Below, piece by piece: positions 34,000-42,658 of a stretch of 64,000 bases of DNA. The stretch spans positions 371,899 through 435,898 of the forward strand of contig NZ_QOKW01000002.1 in the NCBI RefSeq assembly GCF_008365375.1, written 5' to 3'. How positions within the stretch are numbered: the stretch's first letter is position 1; every line of letters begins with the position of its first letter. The translations under genes were made by a program, and so were the position numbers. A model generated the notes under the pieces. The model was not told the origin of the DNA, searched no databases, and worked only from the letters and a program-made list of their open reading frames with translations. Source of the stretch: Roseomonas genomospecies 6. GTDB taxonomy: Bacteria; Pseudomonadota; Alphaproteobacteria; Azospirillales; Azospirillaceae.

Positions 34000-34728
34000 A
34001 TGGCCACCACCAACACCGACTACGGCAGCAGCTGGAACCTGAACCAGACGAAGACGAAGACGGACACCACTGCGAAGACCACCAAGACCGCCGACGAGCA
34101 GAAGCTCGACACCGCGGTGAAGGGGCTCGGTGACAATTTCGAGCATTTCCTGAAGCTGCTGACCACGCAGATGCAGAACCAGGACCCGCTGAAGCCCATG
34201 GACACGAACGACATGACCAAGCAGTTGGTCGATTTCGCGAACGTGGAGCAGAACATCGGGACCAACAGCCGCCTGGACAAGCTTCTGAAGCTGCAGAACG
34301 CCTCCACCAACTCGACCAACCTCGCCTATCTGGGCCGAACGGTCACCTTCGAGGGCGACAGCTTCGATTACACCCAGGGCATGACGGCGGCCCCGCTGGC
34401 CTATGAGTTGGAGAAGTCCGCCAAGTCGGTGCGTGTGGACATCCTGGACAGCAAGAACCGCGTCGTCCGGTCGATGACCGGCGAAACCACCGCCGGCACC
34501 AAGCATGTCGTGAACTGGGACTTCAAGGACGACGGCGGCAACGCCGTCCAGCCGGGCCAGTACCGCCTGAACATCGCCCCGGCGTCCGAGAAGAAGGACG
34601 ACATCATCAAGGCGACCCCCTTCACCTTCGGCACGGTCAACGGCATCGGCTCCAACAAGGAGGGCGAAACGGTGGTCAGCGTGGGCACCGTCGAAGTTCC
34701 GCTCTCCAAACTCACCAAGGTCTACTGA
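34000..34728 (+). CDS. flgD: Flagellar hook cap protein FlgD
   Basis: FlgD caps the growing hook. The 242-residue protein contains the family signature FLKLLTTQMQNQDPLKPMD at about residues 50-68, followed by a C-terminal FnIII/Tudor-like part with RSMTGETTAGTKHVVNWDF. The N-terminus is Thr/Lys-rich. It follows fliK by 40 bases and is followed by a clear terminator. Confidence 0.96.
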   Translation: MATTNTDYGSSWNLNQTKTKTDTTAKTTKTADEQKLDTAVKGLGDNFEHFLKLLTTQMQNQDPLKPMDTNDMTKQLVDFANVEQNIGTNSRLDKLLKLQNASTNSTNLAYLGRTVTFEGDSFDYTQGMTAAPLAYELEKSAKSVRVDILDSKNRVVRSMTGETTAGTKHVVNWDFKDDGGNAVQPGQYRLNIAPASEKKDDIIKATPFTFGTVNGIGSNKEGETVVSVGTVEVPLSKLTKVY

Positions 34729-34760
34729 CGCCGCCGACACCATCGCGGGCGCACATCGAA

Positions 34761-34804
34761 GGCATGGCGCACGGGTCCCGACGGGCCGGTGCGCCATGCC
34801 TTTT
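34761..34804 (+). terminator. Intrinsic terminator after flgD
   Basis: A perfect 12-bp stem (GGCATGGCGCAC, 34761-34772, with 34789-34800) is followed by TTTT, a good Rho-independent terminator for fliK-flgD. Confidence 0.85.
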
Positions 34805-34829
34805 ATGCTTAAAACATTAACCCTATCGT

Positions 34830-34844
34830 TTAGGCTTTTGTTAA
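34830..34844 (+). promoter_or_regulatory. CtrA-like site upstream of sciP
   Basis: The sequence TTAG-N7-TTAAG differs from TTAA-N7-TTAA in one base. It lies 46 bases before sciP in an AT-rich patch. In Caulobacter CtrA drives sciP and SciP in turn restrains CtrA. Confidence 0.5.
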
Positions 34845-34889
34845 GCGGAGAAGGGGTAGGTTACCACCAAATCGTGGAATACACTGCTG

Positions 34890-35252
34890 ATGGTGGAGCG
34901 TCCGCGCATGTCATCTCGCGAGCTTGAATTGAGCGACGATGGCTCCAGTGGAGCGTCGGTCATCGGTCCAGCAGGACGGCCGATGACGGAAAATGATCTT
35001 CCCCCTCCGGACACCAAGCGCTGGGTCATGCGGCGCAAGGCGGAGGTCGTGGCCGGCGTGCGCTCGGGGCTGATCAGCCTTGAGGAAGCGTGCCGCCGCT
35101 ACACCCTGTCCGTGGAAGAGTTCCTGTCCTGGCAGCGGCTGATCGACAGCCATGGCATGCGGGGCCTGCGCGCCACGCGGCTGCAGGATTACCGCGGGAA
35201 CCAGCCGCCGCCGTCCGTGCGCGGCCGCATGGCCAGCACCGCCGCCGAGTAG
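34890..35252 (+). CDS. sciP: CtrA inhibitor SciP (DUF1153)
   Basis: SciP binds CtrA and blocks its activation of target promoters. The conserved core is present: IGPAGRPMTENDLPPPDTKRW, then VMRRKAEVVAGVRSGLISLE and a helix-turn-helix-like EACRRYTLSVEEFLSWQRLID. The protein has 120 residues and a longer N-terminus than Caulobacter SciP. An ATG six codons in (34908) with a better-spaced GGAG site is an alternative start. It follows flgD, as in other alphaproteobacteria. Confidence 0.9.
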   Translation: MVERPRMSSRELELSDDGSSGASVIGPAGRPMTENDLPPPDTKRWVMRRKAEVVAGVRSGLISLEEACRRYTLSVEEFLSWQRLIDSHGMRGLRATRLQDYRGNQPPPSVRGRMASTAAE

Positions 35253-35429
35253 GCGTTTTCCCGTTCGCCGTCCGACCGGAACAGACCGCCGCAGGCACGC
35301 CCTGCGGCGCCGTTGTTTTGGCTCCCGCCCGCTTTGCAATTTTTACGTGGCAGGTATCGCTTTCGTTCCTGCCCGCCAAAGGTTAACCCAGGGGCGACAG
35401 GGAAACCCAGCCACGGGAGACGACGGCCG

Positions 35430-35885
35430 ATGCGCTATCTCGACGATCTGACTCCCGGCGACCGGTTCACCGGCGGCCCCGTGACCGTGACGGAGGAGGA
35501 CGTCGTCGCCTTCGCGCGCCAGTTCGACCCGCAGCCTTTTCATCTCGACCCGGAAGCGGCGAAGGACAGCCTGTTCGGCGGGCTGGCGGCCAGCGGCTGG
35601 CACACCGCCGGGCTGACCATGCGGATGATCGTCACGGGCGACGGCGCCCTGGCCGGCGGCTTCGTCGGGATGGGGGTGGAGGACATCCGCTGGCCCAAAC
35701 CCACCCGCCCCGGCGACACGCTACGCATCGAAAGCGAAATCCTGGAGGTCCGGGCGTCGGCCAAGCGCCCCGGGAGCGGGATCGCCCGCGTGCGCACCAC
35801 CACCTTCAATCAGAACGGCGAGACGGTGCAGCAGATGACCGCCAACCTGCTCGTCCCCCGCCGCCCCGGAGCCGATCCGGACTGA
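35430..35885 (+). CDS. MaoC-family dehydratase
   Basis: The 151-residue protein has the hot-dog fold pattern of MaoC dehydratases with FARQFDPQPFHLDPEAAKDS near residue 30, where the Asp-His pair in DPQPFHLD is the active site, and FGGLAASGWHTAGL. Such proteins hydrate enoyl-CoA substrates. The substrate is not known. It stands alone between sciP and the tRNA-Lys genes and is followed by a terminator-like hairpin. Confidence 0.9.
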   Translation: MRYLDDLTPGDRFTGGPVTVTEEDVVAFARQFDPQPFHLDPEAAKDSLFGGLAASGWHTAGLTMRMIVTGDGALAGGFVGMGVEDIRWPKPTRPGDTLRIESEILEVRASAKRPGSGIARVRTTTFNQNGETVQQMTANLLVPRRPGADPD

Positions 35886-35910
35886 TCCCCCGAATGCACA
35901 AAGCCGAACG

Positions 35911-35945
35911 CACAAAGGGCCGCCCGAGGGCAGCCTTTTTGTGTG
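35911..35945 (+). terminator. Terminator after the MaoC gene
   Basis: CACAAAGG with inner GCCC pairs imperfectly with GGGC and CCTTTTTGTG; T5 lies in the 3' arm. The hairpin is 25 bases past the MaoC stop codon and ends before the tRNA. Confidence 0.65.
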
Positions 35946-35972
35946 CATCGATTTGTTACCGCTAGGAGGGAA

Positions 35973-36048
<76 letters not shown>

Positions 36049-36123
36049 ATTCCCATCGGGACACCGAAGCACCCGGCGGCGTGAGAGGGGCCTGGGAGCG
36101 GTCCCTTTCGATCCGGAAAGTGA

Positions 36124-36199
<76 letters not shown>

Positions 36200-36496
36200 A
36201 TCACTTCGCGTTCACACCGGCACCGGAGCCATCGTCTCTGCGTCAGGGAGCGCCTGACCGTATCGACTAGGGTTCCTGTCCGGCCAAGCCGTCGTCCCGG
36301 CCGGTGTGGCGCGGTTTATAACGAAGGGTCCGGGGCTTGTCGATACCAAAATGGATAGGGCCGCATTTTTTTGCACTGCTCGTTCCGGCTCCGCATCCAC
36401 CCTTCCAATGGGCCTTCCTGACCGCCTTCTTTGACAGGCTCCCAAGGCCGGCGCTATCACCCTTCCTCAGCGGCGGACGGCGGAGGAGCGGGGATC

Positions 36497-38023
36497 ATGC
36501 AGGGCTGGACCGAGGGGTATGTGGGCGGGATCGGCTACATCCAGGCTTTTTACCGGGAATTGTCACCGGCCCTGCTGTCCTTTGCGCTGACCCTGCGGGG
36601 CTGGCGCTCTCCGGTGGAGCTTTCCGGGTCCTTCGCCTGCGCGGAGATCGGCTGCGGCCATGGGGTGAGCAGCGCCGTGCTGGCCGGCTGCCATCCGGAC
36701 GCAAGGTTCGAGGCGGTGGACTTCAACCCCGGCCACATCGCCGGTGCCCAGCGTCTGGCCGCCGAGGCCGGGCTGACCAACGCCGCCTTCCTGGAGGAAA
36801 GCTTCGCCGACTACGCCCGCCGCGAGTCCAAGGACCTGGACATCGTGACGCTGCACGGCGTCTGGTCCTGGGTCAGTGCGGAGAACCGGGCGATCCTGGT
36901 GGACGTCCTGAAGCGGCGGCTGAAGCCCGGCGGGCTGGTCTTCGTCAGCTACAACGCCCTGCCCGGCACGCTCGCCTACATGCCGCTGCGCCGCGTCCTG
37001 GTGGAGCATTGCGCCGACCGCACCGGCCCCCTGCCGGAGCGGATCGAGGAGGCCGTGGCCTTCGCCAGCCGCCTGACCGCCCTCAACGCCGGCTGGTTCG
37101 CCCAGGCCGACGCGCTGCCGGGGCGCCTGGATTCGCTGAAGCGCAAGTCGCCCAACTACATCGCCCACGAGTATCTGAATCGCGACTGGACCGCCTTCTA
37201 CCACGCCGACGTGGCGCGGGAACTGGCCGCCGCCAAGCTGGACTTCGCCGGCCCCGCCGTCCCGATGGAGCAGATGGACGAGCTGTCCCTGCCGCCGGAC
37301 GCCATGCCCCTGCTGGCCGAGGCGCGCGACCCGGCCTATCGCGAAACCCTGCGCGATCTGCTGACCAACCGCGCCTTCCGCCGCGACCTGTTCGTGAAGG
37401 GAGCGGAGCGGCTGACCGCGGCGGAGCGGCGGGAGCGGCTGCGCGCCACCCGCTTCGCCCTTCTGGTGCCGCCGGACGATCTGCCGGAGGTGGTTCTTGC
37501 GCCGGTCGGGCGCGTTCCCCTGCCGGCGGATCTGCATGGCCCGCTGGCCGAGGCGCTGGCCGCCGGCACGCCCACCCTGGCCGAACTGGCCGCCCTCCCC
37601 GCCCTGAAATCGCATGGGGAGGAGGCGGTGCTGCGCGCGCTGATGATCCTGACCAGTCTGGCGCTGGTCTCCCCCGCCCTGCCCGAGGCCTGTCACGCGG
37701 CGCGCGCGCTCCAGGCCGACCGCTTCAACGCCGCCGTTCTGGAGCGCAACCGGCGCAGCGACGCGCTGGACACGCTGGCTTCCCCCCTTCTCGGCTCCGG
37801 CGTGGCGGTGTCGCGGTTGGAGGCGCTGTTCCTCCTGGCCGGGCGCACCGGCGCCGACCCCGCGGCCACCGCCTGGGAGGCTCTGTCGGCGGACGGCCTC
37901 GCCCTGTCGCGCGACGGCGAACGTCTCGACGGCGACGAGGCGAATCTTGCGGAGCTGCGCGCCCGCTTCGACCGCTTCACCCGCCTGCGGTTGCCGACGC
38001 TGAACCGCCTCGGCGTGGTCTGA
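36497..38023 (+). CDS. SAM-dependent methyltransferase with regulatory domain
   Basis: The 508-residue protein has a class I methyltransferase domain with FACAEIGCGHGVSSAVLAG near residue 45 and LKPGGLVFVSYNALPGTLAY near 150. A central helical region of the methyltransferase-regulatory type (PF10119) follows, and a further helical C-terminal part. The start MQGWTEGYVGGIGYIQAFY follows GGAGGAG. Some proteins of this type act on cell-surface or phospholipid targets; the substrate here is unknown. Confidence 0.85.
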   Translation: MQGWTEGYVGGIGYIQAFYRELSPALLSFALTLRGWRSPVELSGSFACAEIGCGHGVSSAVLAGCHPDARFEAVDFNPGHIAGAQRLAAEAGLTNAAFLEESFADYARRESKDLDIVTLHGVWSWVSAENRAILVDVLKRRLKPGGLVFVSYNALPGTLAYMPLRRVLVEHCADRTGPLPERIEEAVAFASRLTALNAGWFAQADALPGRLDSLKRKSPNYIAHEYLNRDWTAFYHADVARELAAAKLDFAGPAVPMEQMDELSLPPDAMPLLAEARDPAYRETLRDLLTNRAFRRDLFVKGAERLTAAERRERLRATRFALLVPPDDLPEVVLAPVGRVPLPADLHGPLAEALAAGTPTLAELAALPALKSHGEEAVLRALMILTSLALVSPALPEACHAARALQADRFNAAVLERNRRSDALDTLASPLLGSGVAVSRLEALFLLAGRTGADPAATAWEALSADGLALSRDGERLDGDEANLAELRARFDRFTRLRLPTLNRLGVV

Positions 38024-38038
38024 CGGGAAACCGGCGTC

Positions 38039-38857
38039 TCAGGTCCGGAACCAGTCGAAGCAACCGGTCGGCAGCAGCCCATTGCTGACCAGAAGGGCAC
38101 CATGCCGGTACAACGCCATGGGGTTGCCGCCCTCGCCCAGGTCGATGGCCCAGAGTTGGCCGGAGGGGTCCTGCCAGACGGTCCGCCCGTCCACCGCCGC
38201 GACGGCGGCGAACACGTCCGGCGGAGTCGTTCCCGGCTTGAACAGCACCATGACCGTGGTCACGCCGGGCGGCGGCAAGGCGGCGACCGGGCCGGCGACC
38301 AGGACCGCGAGCGTCAAGGCGACCGGCGCGGCGCGGCCAGTGCCGGAGCCCGCCCCTCCTCCGCCACGCCGCAGCCACCAGCCCGCCGCGACGAAGACGA
38401 CGCCGAACAGGACGAACCACAGCAGGTCCCAGACCAGCGGGTTCGCCGCGTCCATGCGGATTCGGTGAATGCCCAGAATCCAGTGGGACAGGATGCCGTC
38501 CACGATGTGCCAGACGCCGAACCCGATCAGCGCGCTTGCGAACAGCCGGCGGTCCACCCCCGGTCCGGCGAAGGCGCGGCGGTTGCGCCACAGCAGCCAG
38601 AGACCGCCGCCCGCCACGATGTACATCATCAGGTGGAACAGGCCGTCCGCCAGGATCTGGACGCGGATGTCCTGCACGGCGGATGACTCGACCGCCGACA
38701 GCAGATGGTGCCATTGCAGCACCTGATGCAGGAGTATCCCATCGAAGAAGCCGCCAAGGCCGAAGCCCAGCAGATACCCCGCCCAGGGAAGCCCTGCCCA
38801 AGGAAGCTCAGCCGTGGTTGCCGCCGGTGAATGGAGGTGTGCCGAGTCTGTGGACAT
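38039..38857 (-). CDS. DUF2243 membrane protein
   Basis: The 272-residue protein has about five to six membrane segments, with FGLGGFFDGILLHQVLQWHH near residue 32 and FGVWHIVDGILSHWILGIHR near 115, the two conserved His-rich signatures of DUF2243. It carries an extra C-terminal periplasmic-like part ending PTGCFDWFRT. The histidines could bind metal; the role is unknown. It converges with the methyltransferase gene. Confidence 0.85.
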   Translation of the reverse strand: MSTDSAHLHSPAATTAELPWAGLPWAGYLLGFGLGGFFDGILLHQVLQWHHLLSAVESSAVQDIRVQILADGLFHLMMYIVAGGGLWLLWRNRRAFAGPGVDRRLFASALIGFGVWHIVDGILSHWILGIHRIRMDAANPLVWDLLWFVLFGVVFVAAGWWLRRGGGGAGSGTGRAAPVALTLAVLVAGPVAALPPPGVTTVMVLFKPGTTPPDVFAAVAAVDGRTVWQDPSGQLWAIDLGEGGNPMALYRHGALLVSNGLLPTGCFDWFRT

Positions 38858-38923
38858 GGACGGACAACCGCCGCCCGCCGGGCCGAGTTCCGGAAAAGGA
38901 GCTCCGGAAAAGGCCGGAGCGGC

Positions 38924-40756
38924 CTATCCCCCGACCAGCCCCTTCTCCCCCGCCGCCTGATCGAACTGGAGAGCGGCGAGACGCGCGTAGAGGCCGCCCT
39001 CGCGGACCAGATCGGCGTGCCGCCCGGTGGCGACGACGCGCCCCTGCTCCATCACCACGATCCGGTCGGCGTTCAGGACGGTGGCCAGCCGGTGGGCGAT
39101 GATGATGGTGGTGCGCCGGGTCATCAGCTTGTCCAGCGCGTCCTGCACCATGCGCTCGCTCTCCGCGTCGAGCGCGCTGGTCGCCTCGTCCAGCAGCAGC
39201 ACCGGCGGATCGCGCAGGATGGCGCGCGCGATGGACAGGCGCTGGCGCTGCCCGCCGGACAGCCGCACGCCCTTCTCGCCCAGGAAGGTGCCCAGCCCCT
39301 CCGGCAGGGCTTCCAGGAATTCCAGCGCGTGGGCGGCCTCGGCGGCGGCCAGCACTTCCTCGTCGGTGGCGTCGGGGCGTCCGTAACGGATGTTCTCCCA
39401 GGCGTTGGCGGAGAAGACGACGGGGTCCTGCGACACGAGGCCCAGCCGCCGCCGCACCTCCACCGGATCGGCCTCGCGGATGTCCACGCCGTCCAGGGCC
39501 ACCGTCCCGGCCTGCGGGTCGTAGAATCGCAGAAGAAGCTGGAACACCGTGGACTTGCCGGAGCCCGACGGGCCGACCAGGGCCACCGTTTCCCCCGGCT
39601 GGATGTCCAGCGAGAAATCCTTCAGCGCCGCCCAGTCCGGGCGCGACGGGTAGTGGAAGCGGACGTCGCGGAAGGACAGCGCCCCCTGCGGCGGCTCCGG
39701 CAGGGCGAGCGGGCTGGCCGGGGCGCGGATCTCCGATTCGGTGTCCAGCAGGTCGAACAGCCGCTCCGTCGCGCCCGCGGCGCGCTGGAGGTCGCCGGCC
39801 ACCTCGCTGATCGCACCGACCGAGCCGGCCACGACCACCGAATAGATGACGAAGGCGGAAAGCTGCCCCACCGTCAGCCGCCCGGCCAGCACGTCGTGCC
39901 CGCCGATCCACAGGATGAGGCCGACCGAGCCGAAGACCAGCACGATGACGATCACGGTCATGATGGCCCGCACCGTCACCCGGCGCCGCGCGGTGGCGAA
40001 GGCGTCCTCCACCCGCGCGCCGAACAGGCTGCGGTCGATGGCCTCGTGCGTGTAGGCCTGCATGGTACGGATGGCGCCCAGAGTCTCCTCCACGAAGGAG
40101 CCCAGATCGGCGATCTTGTCCTGGCTGGCCCGCGACAGGGCGCGCACCCGCCGGCCCATGACGATGATCGGCAGGATGACCACGGGCACACCCAGGAAGA
40201 CCAGCCCCGCCAGCTTCGGCGAGGTGACCAGCAGCATCACCGTGCCGCCCACGAACATCAGCAGATTGCGCAGCGCGATGGAGACGGAAGAGCCGACCAC
40301 GCCCTGGAGCACTTCGGTGTCGGTGGTCAGGCGCGACAGGATCTCACCGGTCTTGGTGGTCTCGAAGAAGCCGGGGGAGAGCTTCACCACATGGCCGTAG
40401 ACGGCGCGCCGGATGTCGGCCACCACCCGCTCGCCGATCCAGCTCACCAGATAGAAGCGCCCGAAGGTGGAGGCGGCCATCAGCACGATCACCGCCAGCA
40501 GGACCAGAAGCGCCCGGTCGAGCAGCGCCGAATCGCCCGCGACGAAGCCCTGGTCCACCAGGACCCGCATCCCCTGCCCCAGCCCCAGCACGGTCCCGGC
40601 GGCCACGGTCAGGGCCAGGACGGCACCGAGGATTTGCAGCCGGTAGGGCCACAGGAAGGGAAACAGCCGGCGCAGCGGCGACAGGTTGCGGCGGCGCGGC
40701 GCGGCGGAGGGCGTCCCTTCGGACACCGGTACGGACTTCGAAAAGTGACGGGACAC
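38924..40756 (-). CDS. ABC exporter with fused membrane and ATPase domains (MsbA type)
   Basis: The 610-residue half-transporter has six membrane segments (about residues 25-310) and a C-terminal ATPase with Walker A LVGPSGSGKST near residue 394, signature LSGGQRQRLSIAR near 497 and Walker B VLLLDEATSALD. The GTG at 40756 follows a GGGAG site; an upstream in-frame extension lacks one. It likely works as a homodimer exporting lipids or drugs; lipid A flippase MsbA is the best-known relative. The order ABC exporter, rpmE, DUF1465 may be conserved in related genomes. Confidence 0.9.
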   Translation of the reverse strand: MSRHFSKSVPVSEGTPSAAPRRRNLSPLRRLFPFLWPYRLQILGAVLALTVAAGTVLGLGQGMRVLVDQGFVAGDSALLDRALLVLLAVIVLMAASTFGRFYLVSWIGERVVADIRRAVYGHVVKLSPGFFETTKTGEILSRLTTDTEVLQGVVGSSVSIALRNLLMFVGGTVMLLVTSPKLAGLVFLGVPVVILPIIVMGRRVRALSRASQDKIADLGSFVEETLGAIRTMQAYTHEAIDRSLFGARVEDAFATARRRVTVRAIMTVIVIVLVFGSVGLILWIGGHDVLAGRLTVGQLSAFVIYSVVVAGSVGAISEVAGDLQRAAGATERLFDLLDTESEIRAPASPLALPEPPQGALSFRDVRFHYPSRPDWAALKDFSLDIQPGETVALVGPSGSGKSTVFQLLLRFYDPQAGTVALDGVDIREADPVEVRRRLGLVSQDPVVFSANAWENIRYGRPDATDEEVLAAAEAAHALEFLEALPEGLGTFLGEKGVRLSGGQRQRLSIARAILRDPPVLLLDEATSALDAESERMVQDALDKLMTRRTTIIIAHRLATVLNADRIVVMEQGRVVATGRHADLVREGGLYARLAALQFDQAAGEKGLVGG

Positions 40757-41102
40757 CGGGGCTCCCCAGCGGCAGGACGGACGGCGGGACGACGTGCAGG
40801 CGATGCACGGGGGCAAAGCCGGCATATAGCGAGGCGGTTCCCCTCGAACAAGGCGCGGCTCGATTGCCGGTTGAACCACAGAGACACGGAGACACGGAGA
40901 ACCGGCCTGTGGCGCCCCGGCTCGGAGGCTTGGCTTTCCGGCGCCCGAATCCTCTGTGCCTCCGTGTCTCTGTGGTGAATAATGCCGCGCTCTACCGGAA
41001 CGGCGGCCATTCAGACCCGGGGGCTTTCCCGGCAAAGGAACGCGGTTGCATCATGCCGCCCGCTTTGCTATAGACCGCGCTCGCTTTGCAGGAACCCCGG
41101 CC
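40757..41102. other. Gap between ABC exporter and rpmE with a dispersed-type inverted repeat
   Basis: No gene is supported in these 346 bases. The middle is filled by the CCACAGAGACACGGAG inverted repeat described separately. The rpmE promoter should lie near its end but was not identified. Confidence 0.5.
40875..40976. repeat. Imperfect 25-bp inverted repeat of the CCACAGAGACAC type
   Basis: The left arm (40875-40899) and right arm (40952-40976) match in 23 of 25 bases in opposite orientation, with a 52-base middle. The core CCACAGAGACACGGAG resembles a short dispersed repeat found in many bacterial genomes. It has no transposase and is not a terminator. Confidence 0.8.
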
Positions 41103-41327
41103 ATGAAGACTGATATCCATCCCGACTACCACGAGATCAACGTGGTGATGACCGACGGCAGCACGTTCAAGACCCGCTCCACGATGGGCAAGCCGGGCGA
41201 TACGCTGCGCCTCGACATCGACCCGAAGTCGCACCCGGCTTGGACCGGCGTGCAGAAGCTGCTGGACACGGGCGGCCAGATCGCCAAGTTCAACAAGCGC
41301 TTCGCGAACTTCGGCCTGAAGAAGTAA
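41103..41327 (+). CDS. rpmE: Ribosomal protein bL31
   Basis: bL31 is a 50S ribosomal protein bridging the subunits. The 74-residue protein has the alphaproteobacterial form [20 protein letters not shown] and no zinc Cys pair (C- type). The ATG at 41103 starts the conserved part. It stands alone, followed by a terminator. Confidence 0.97.
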   Translation: MKTDIHPDYHEINVVMTDGSTFKTRSTMGKPGDTLRLDIDPKSHPAWTGVQKLLDTGGQIAKFNKRFANFGLKK

Positions 41328-41345
41328 TCTTCTTCGTCCGCAAAA

Positions 41346-41382
41346 CGAAAAGGGGCGTCCGGTTCGCCGGGCGCCCTTTTCG
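41346..41382 (+). terminator. Terminator after rpmE
   Basis: CGAAAAGGGGCG and CGCCCTTTTCG pair with one bulge; the T-run sits in the 3' arm. It is 18 bases after the rpmE stop. Confidence 0.8.
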
Positions 41383-41425
41383 TGTTTGCGCGCTTTGCCG
41401 GAACCGCGTCAGCGCCGGAACCGCG

Positions 41426-41833
41426 TCAGCCAACCATCGCCACGGCGTCGCGGGCGCGCTCGTCCAGCCGGGCGACCCGCATGTAGAGCCGGTGGCTGCG
41501 CTCCAGAAGGCTGCGCAAACCTTCCGGCAGTTCCTCGTTGTCGGGACCGGAGGGATCGGTGCAGATCTCGCCGCCGGACAGGGCGAAATCGTCGCCCGCC
41601 GCCTGCTCGCGGGACATTTCCCCGGCATGGACGGCCTTCTGCGCCAGAAGCCAGGCCATGACCTGGGTCAGGCGGCTGGTCACCCGCATCGATTCGTACG
41701 AAATCTGAAGCCGGACATGCGGCGGCAGCGCGCGGTGGCTGACGGCATCATGATAGGCGATGTAATTGCGCGCCTCGATCAGCAGCGCCATCGTCTCGTC
41801 ATAGGTACCGTTGAAGAAGGTCGGTGTTTCCAT
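41426..41833 (-). CDS. rcdA: DUF1465 protein, RcdA-type CtrA degradation factor
   Basis: RcdA helps deliver CtrA to the ClpXP protease in Caulobacter. This 135-residue helical protein contains METPTFFNGTYDETMALLIEARNYI and a central helix VRLQISYESMRVTSRLTQVM, matching DUF1465/RcdA. The ATG at 41833 is preceded by an in-frame GTG one codon upstream and a GGAGG site, so the start could be 41836. Its promoter region is shared with the divergent hsp20 gene. Confidence 0.85.
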   Translation of the reverse strand: METPTFFNGTYDETMALLIEARNYIAYHDAVSHRALPPHVRLQISYESMRVTSRLTQVMAWLLAQKAVHAGEMSREQAAGDDFALSGGEICTDPSGPDNEELPEGLRSLLERSHRLYMRVARLDERARDAVAMVG

Positions 41834-41976
41834 CACGGCCGCACCCCTCCCGCGGCCGGATGGCCCGATTCCGAGCCTCGCCGCAACTGATTAACAATCG
41901 GTGAGTGGATGTGGAGCCCCGCTTCCGGCCCGGTGGCGGGCGGTTGCGTGGTCCGGCGATTTTCGAAAAACGGCCT

Positions 41977-42004
41977 CTTGAACGGCCCGAACGCTCGCTT
42001 ATCT
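41977..42004 (+). promoter_or_regulatory. RpoH (sigma-32) promoter for hsp20
   Basis: CTTG (41977-41980), 17 bases, then CTTATCT (41998-42004) matches the alphaproteobacterial RpoH consensus CTTG-N17-CYTATNT in every fixed base. It lies 109 bases before the hsp20 start, leaving a leader of about 100 bases. Confidence 0.82.
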
Positions 42005-42032
42005 GACGCGGTGAAGGCGGACGCCCAGTCGG

Positions 42033-42108
42033 GGTTCGCCGGAACCGCAAGCCGGGGGACTGACGATGATCGTGGTCCCCGACCGCTGTATCGCTCTTTC
42101 GGAGGATA
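42033..42108 (+). promoter_or_regulatory. ROSE-like RNA thermometer in the hsp20 leader
   Basis: Three hairpins fit the leader: GGTTC-N4-GAACC at 42033-42046, GGGGAC...GTCCCC at 42055-42080, and a final one at 42089-42108 in which TATCGCTC pairs with the GGAGGATA that carries the ribosome binding site (42101-42106). In the last hairpin a G at 42093 is unpaired opposite the ribosome binding site, inside UCGCU, which matches the ROSE consensus U(U/C)GCU. Heat would open it and allow translation. Confidence 0.72.
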
Positions 42109-42112
42109 TGTC

Positions 42113-42574
42113 ATGCGCTCCTACGACCTTTCGCCCCTGTTCCGTTCGACCGTCGGTTTCGACCGCCTCTCGCGTCTTCTGGAGAACGCGATGACCGGCG
42201 ACGAGGCCGCCGCGTCCTACCCGCCCTACAACATCGAGAAGACGGGCGACGACGCCTACCGGATCACCATGGCCGTTGCCGGCTTCGGCCCGGAGGACCT
42301 GGAAATCACCGCCCAGCAGAACTCGCTGGTGGTCACAGGAAAAGCTAAGAAGGAACAGGAGACCGGCCAATTCCTCTACCGGGGTATTGCCGGTCGCGCT
42401 TTCGAGCGCCGCTTCCAGCTTGCCGACTTCATCAAGGTGGGCAATGCCAATCTGCTGAACGGGCTGCTCCACATCGATCTGGTGCGCGAGGTGCCGGAGA
42501 CGATGAAGCCGCGGACCATTCAAATTGGCACCAGCAGCGCGCCGAAGCCCGCGCTGACTCAGCAGGCCGCGTAA
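42113..42574 (+). CDS. Small heat shock protein Hsp20
   Basis: The 153-residue protein is a class A alphaproteobacterial IbpA-like chaperone: MRSYDLSPLFRSTVGFDRLS at the start, the alpha-crystallin domain (about residues 35-130) with YRITMAVAGFGPEDLEI and FLYRGIAGRAFERRFQLADF, and a C-terminal tail. It binds unfolding proteins during heat stress. The GGAGGA ribosome binding site is locked in the ROSE-like hairpin. It may be called ibpA or hspA in relatives. Confidence 0.95.
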   Translation: MRSYDLSPLFRSTVGFDRLSRLLENAMTGDEAAASYPPYNIEKTGDDAYRITMAVAGFGPEDLEITAQQNSLVVTGKAKKEQETGQFLYRGIAGRAFERRFQLADFIKVGNANLLNGLLHIDLVREVPETMKPRTIQIGTSSAPKPALTQQAA

Positions 42575-42609
42575 CGGCACCGCGCCGAAGACCGCGCCGG
42601 ACCTTCGCA

Positions 42610-42638
42610 CGGCGCCTCGGGAAACCGGGGCGCCGTTT
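42610..42638 (+). terminator. Terminator after hsp20
   Basis: CGGCGCCTCGG (42610-42620) pairs with CCGGGGCGCCG (42625-42635) with one mismatch around GAAA, followed by TTT. It also faces the end of the minus-strand kinase gene. Confidence 0.7.
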
Positions 42639-42658
42639 CCGCGTCCGCACGGAACGGT

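Noticed and set aside
31581..34016. An open frame of 811 codons on the minus strand opposite fliK
   Set aside because: It is Gly/Arg-rich shadow coding caused by high GC. The plus strand has the conserved FliK C-terminal domain, a sigma-54 promoter and flgD downstream.
41399..41431. A tandem 17-base repeat after rpmE as a regulatory site
   Set aside because: Two copies of CCGGAACCGCGTCAGC lie mostly between the rpmE terminator and the rcdA stop codon. It is probably a chance short duplication at the end of a gene.
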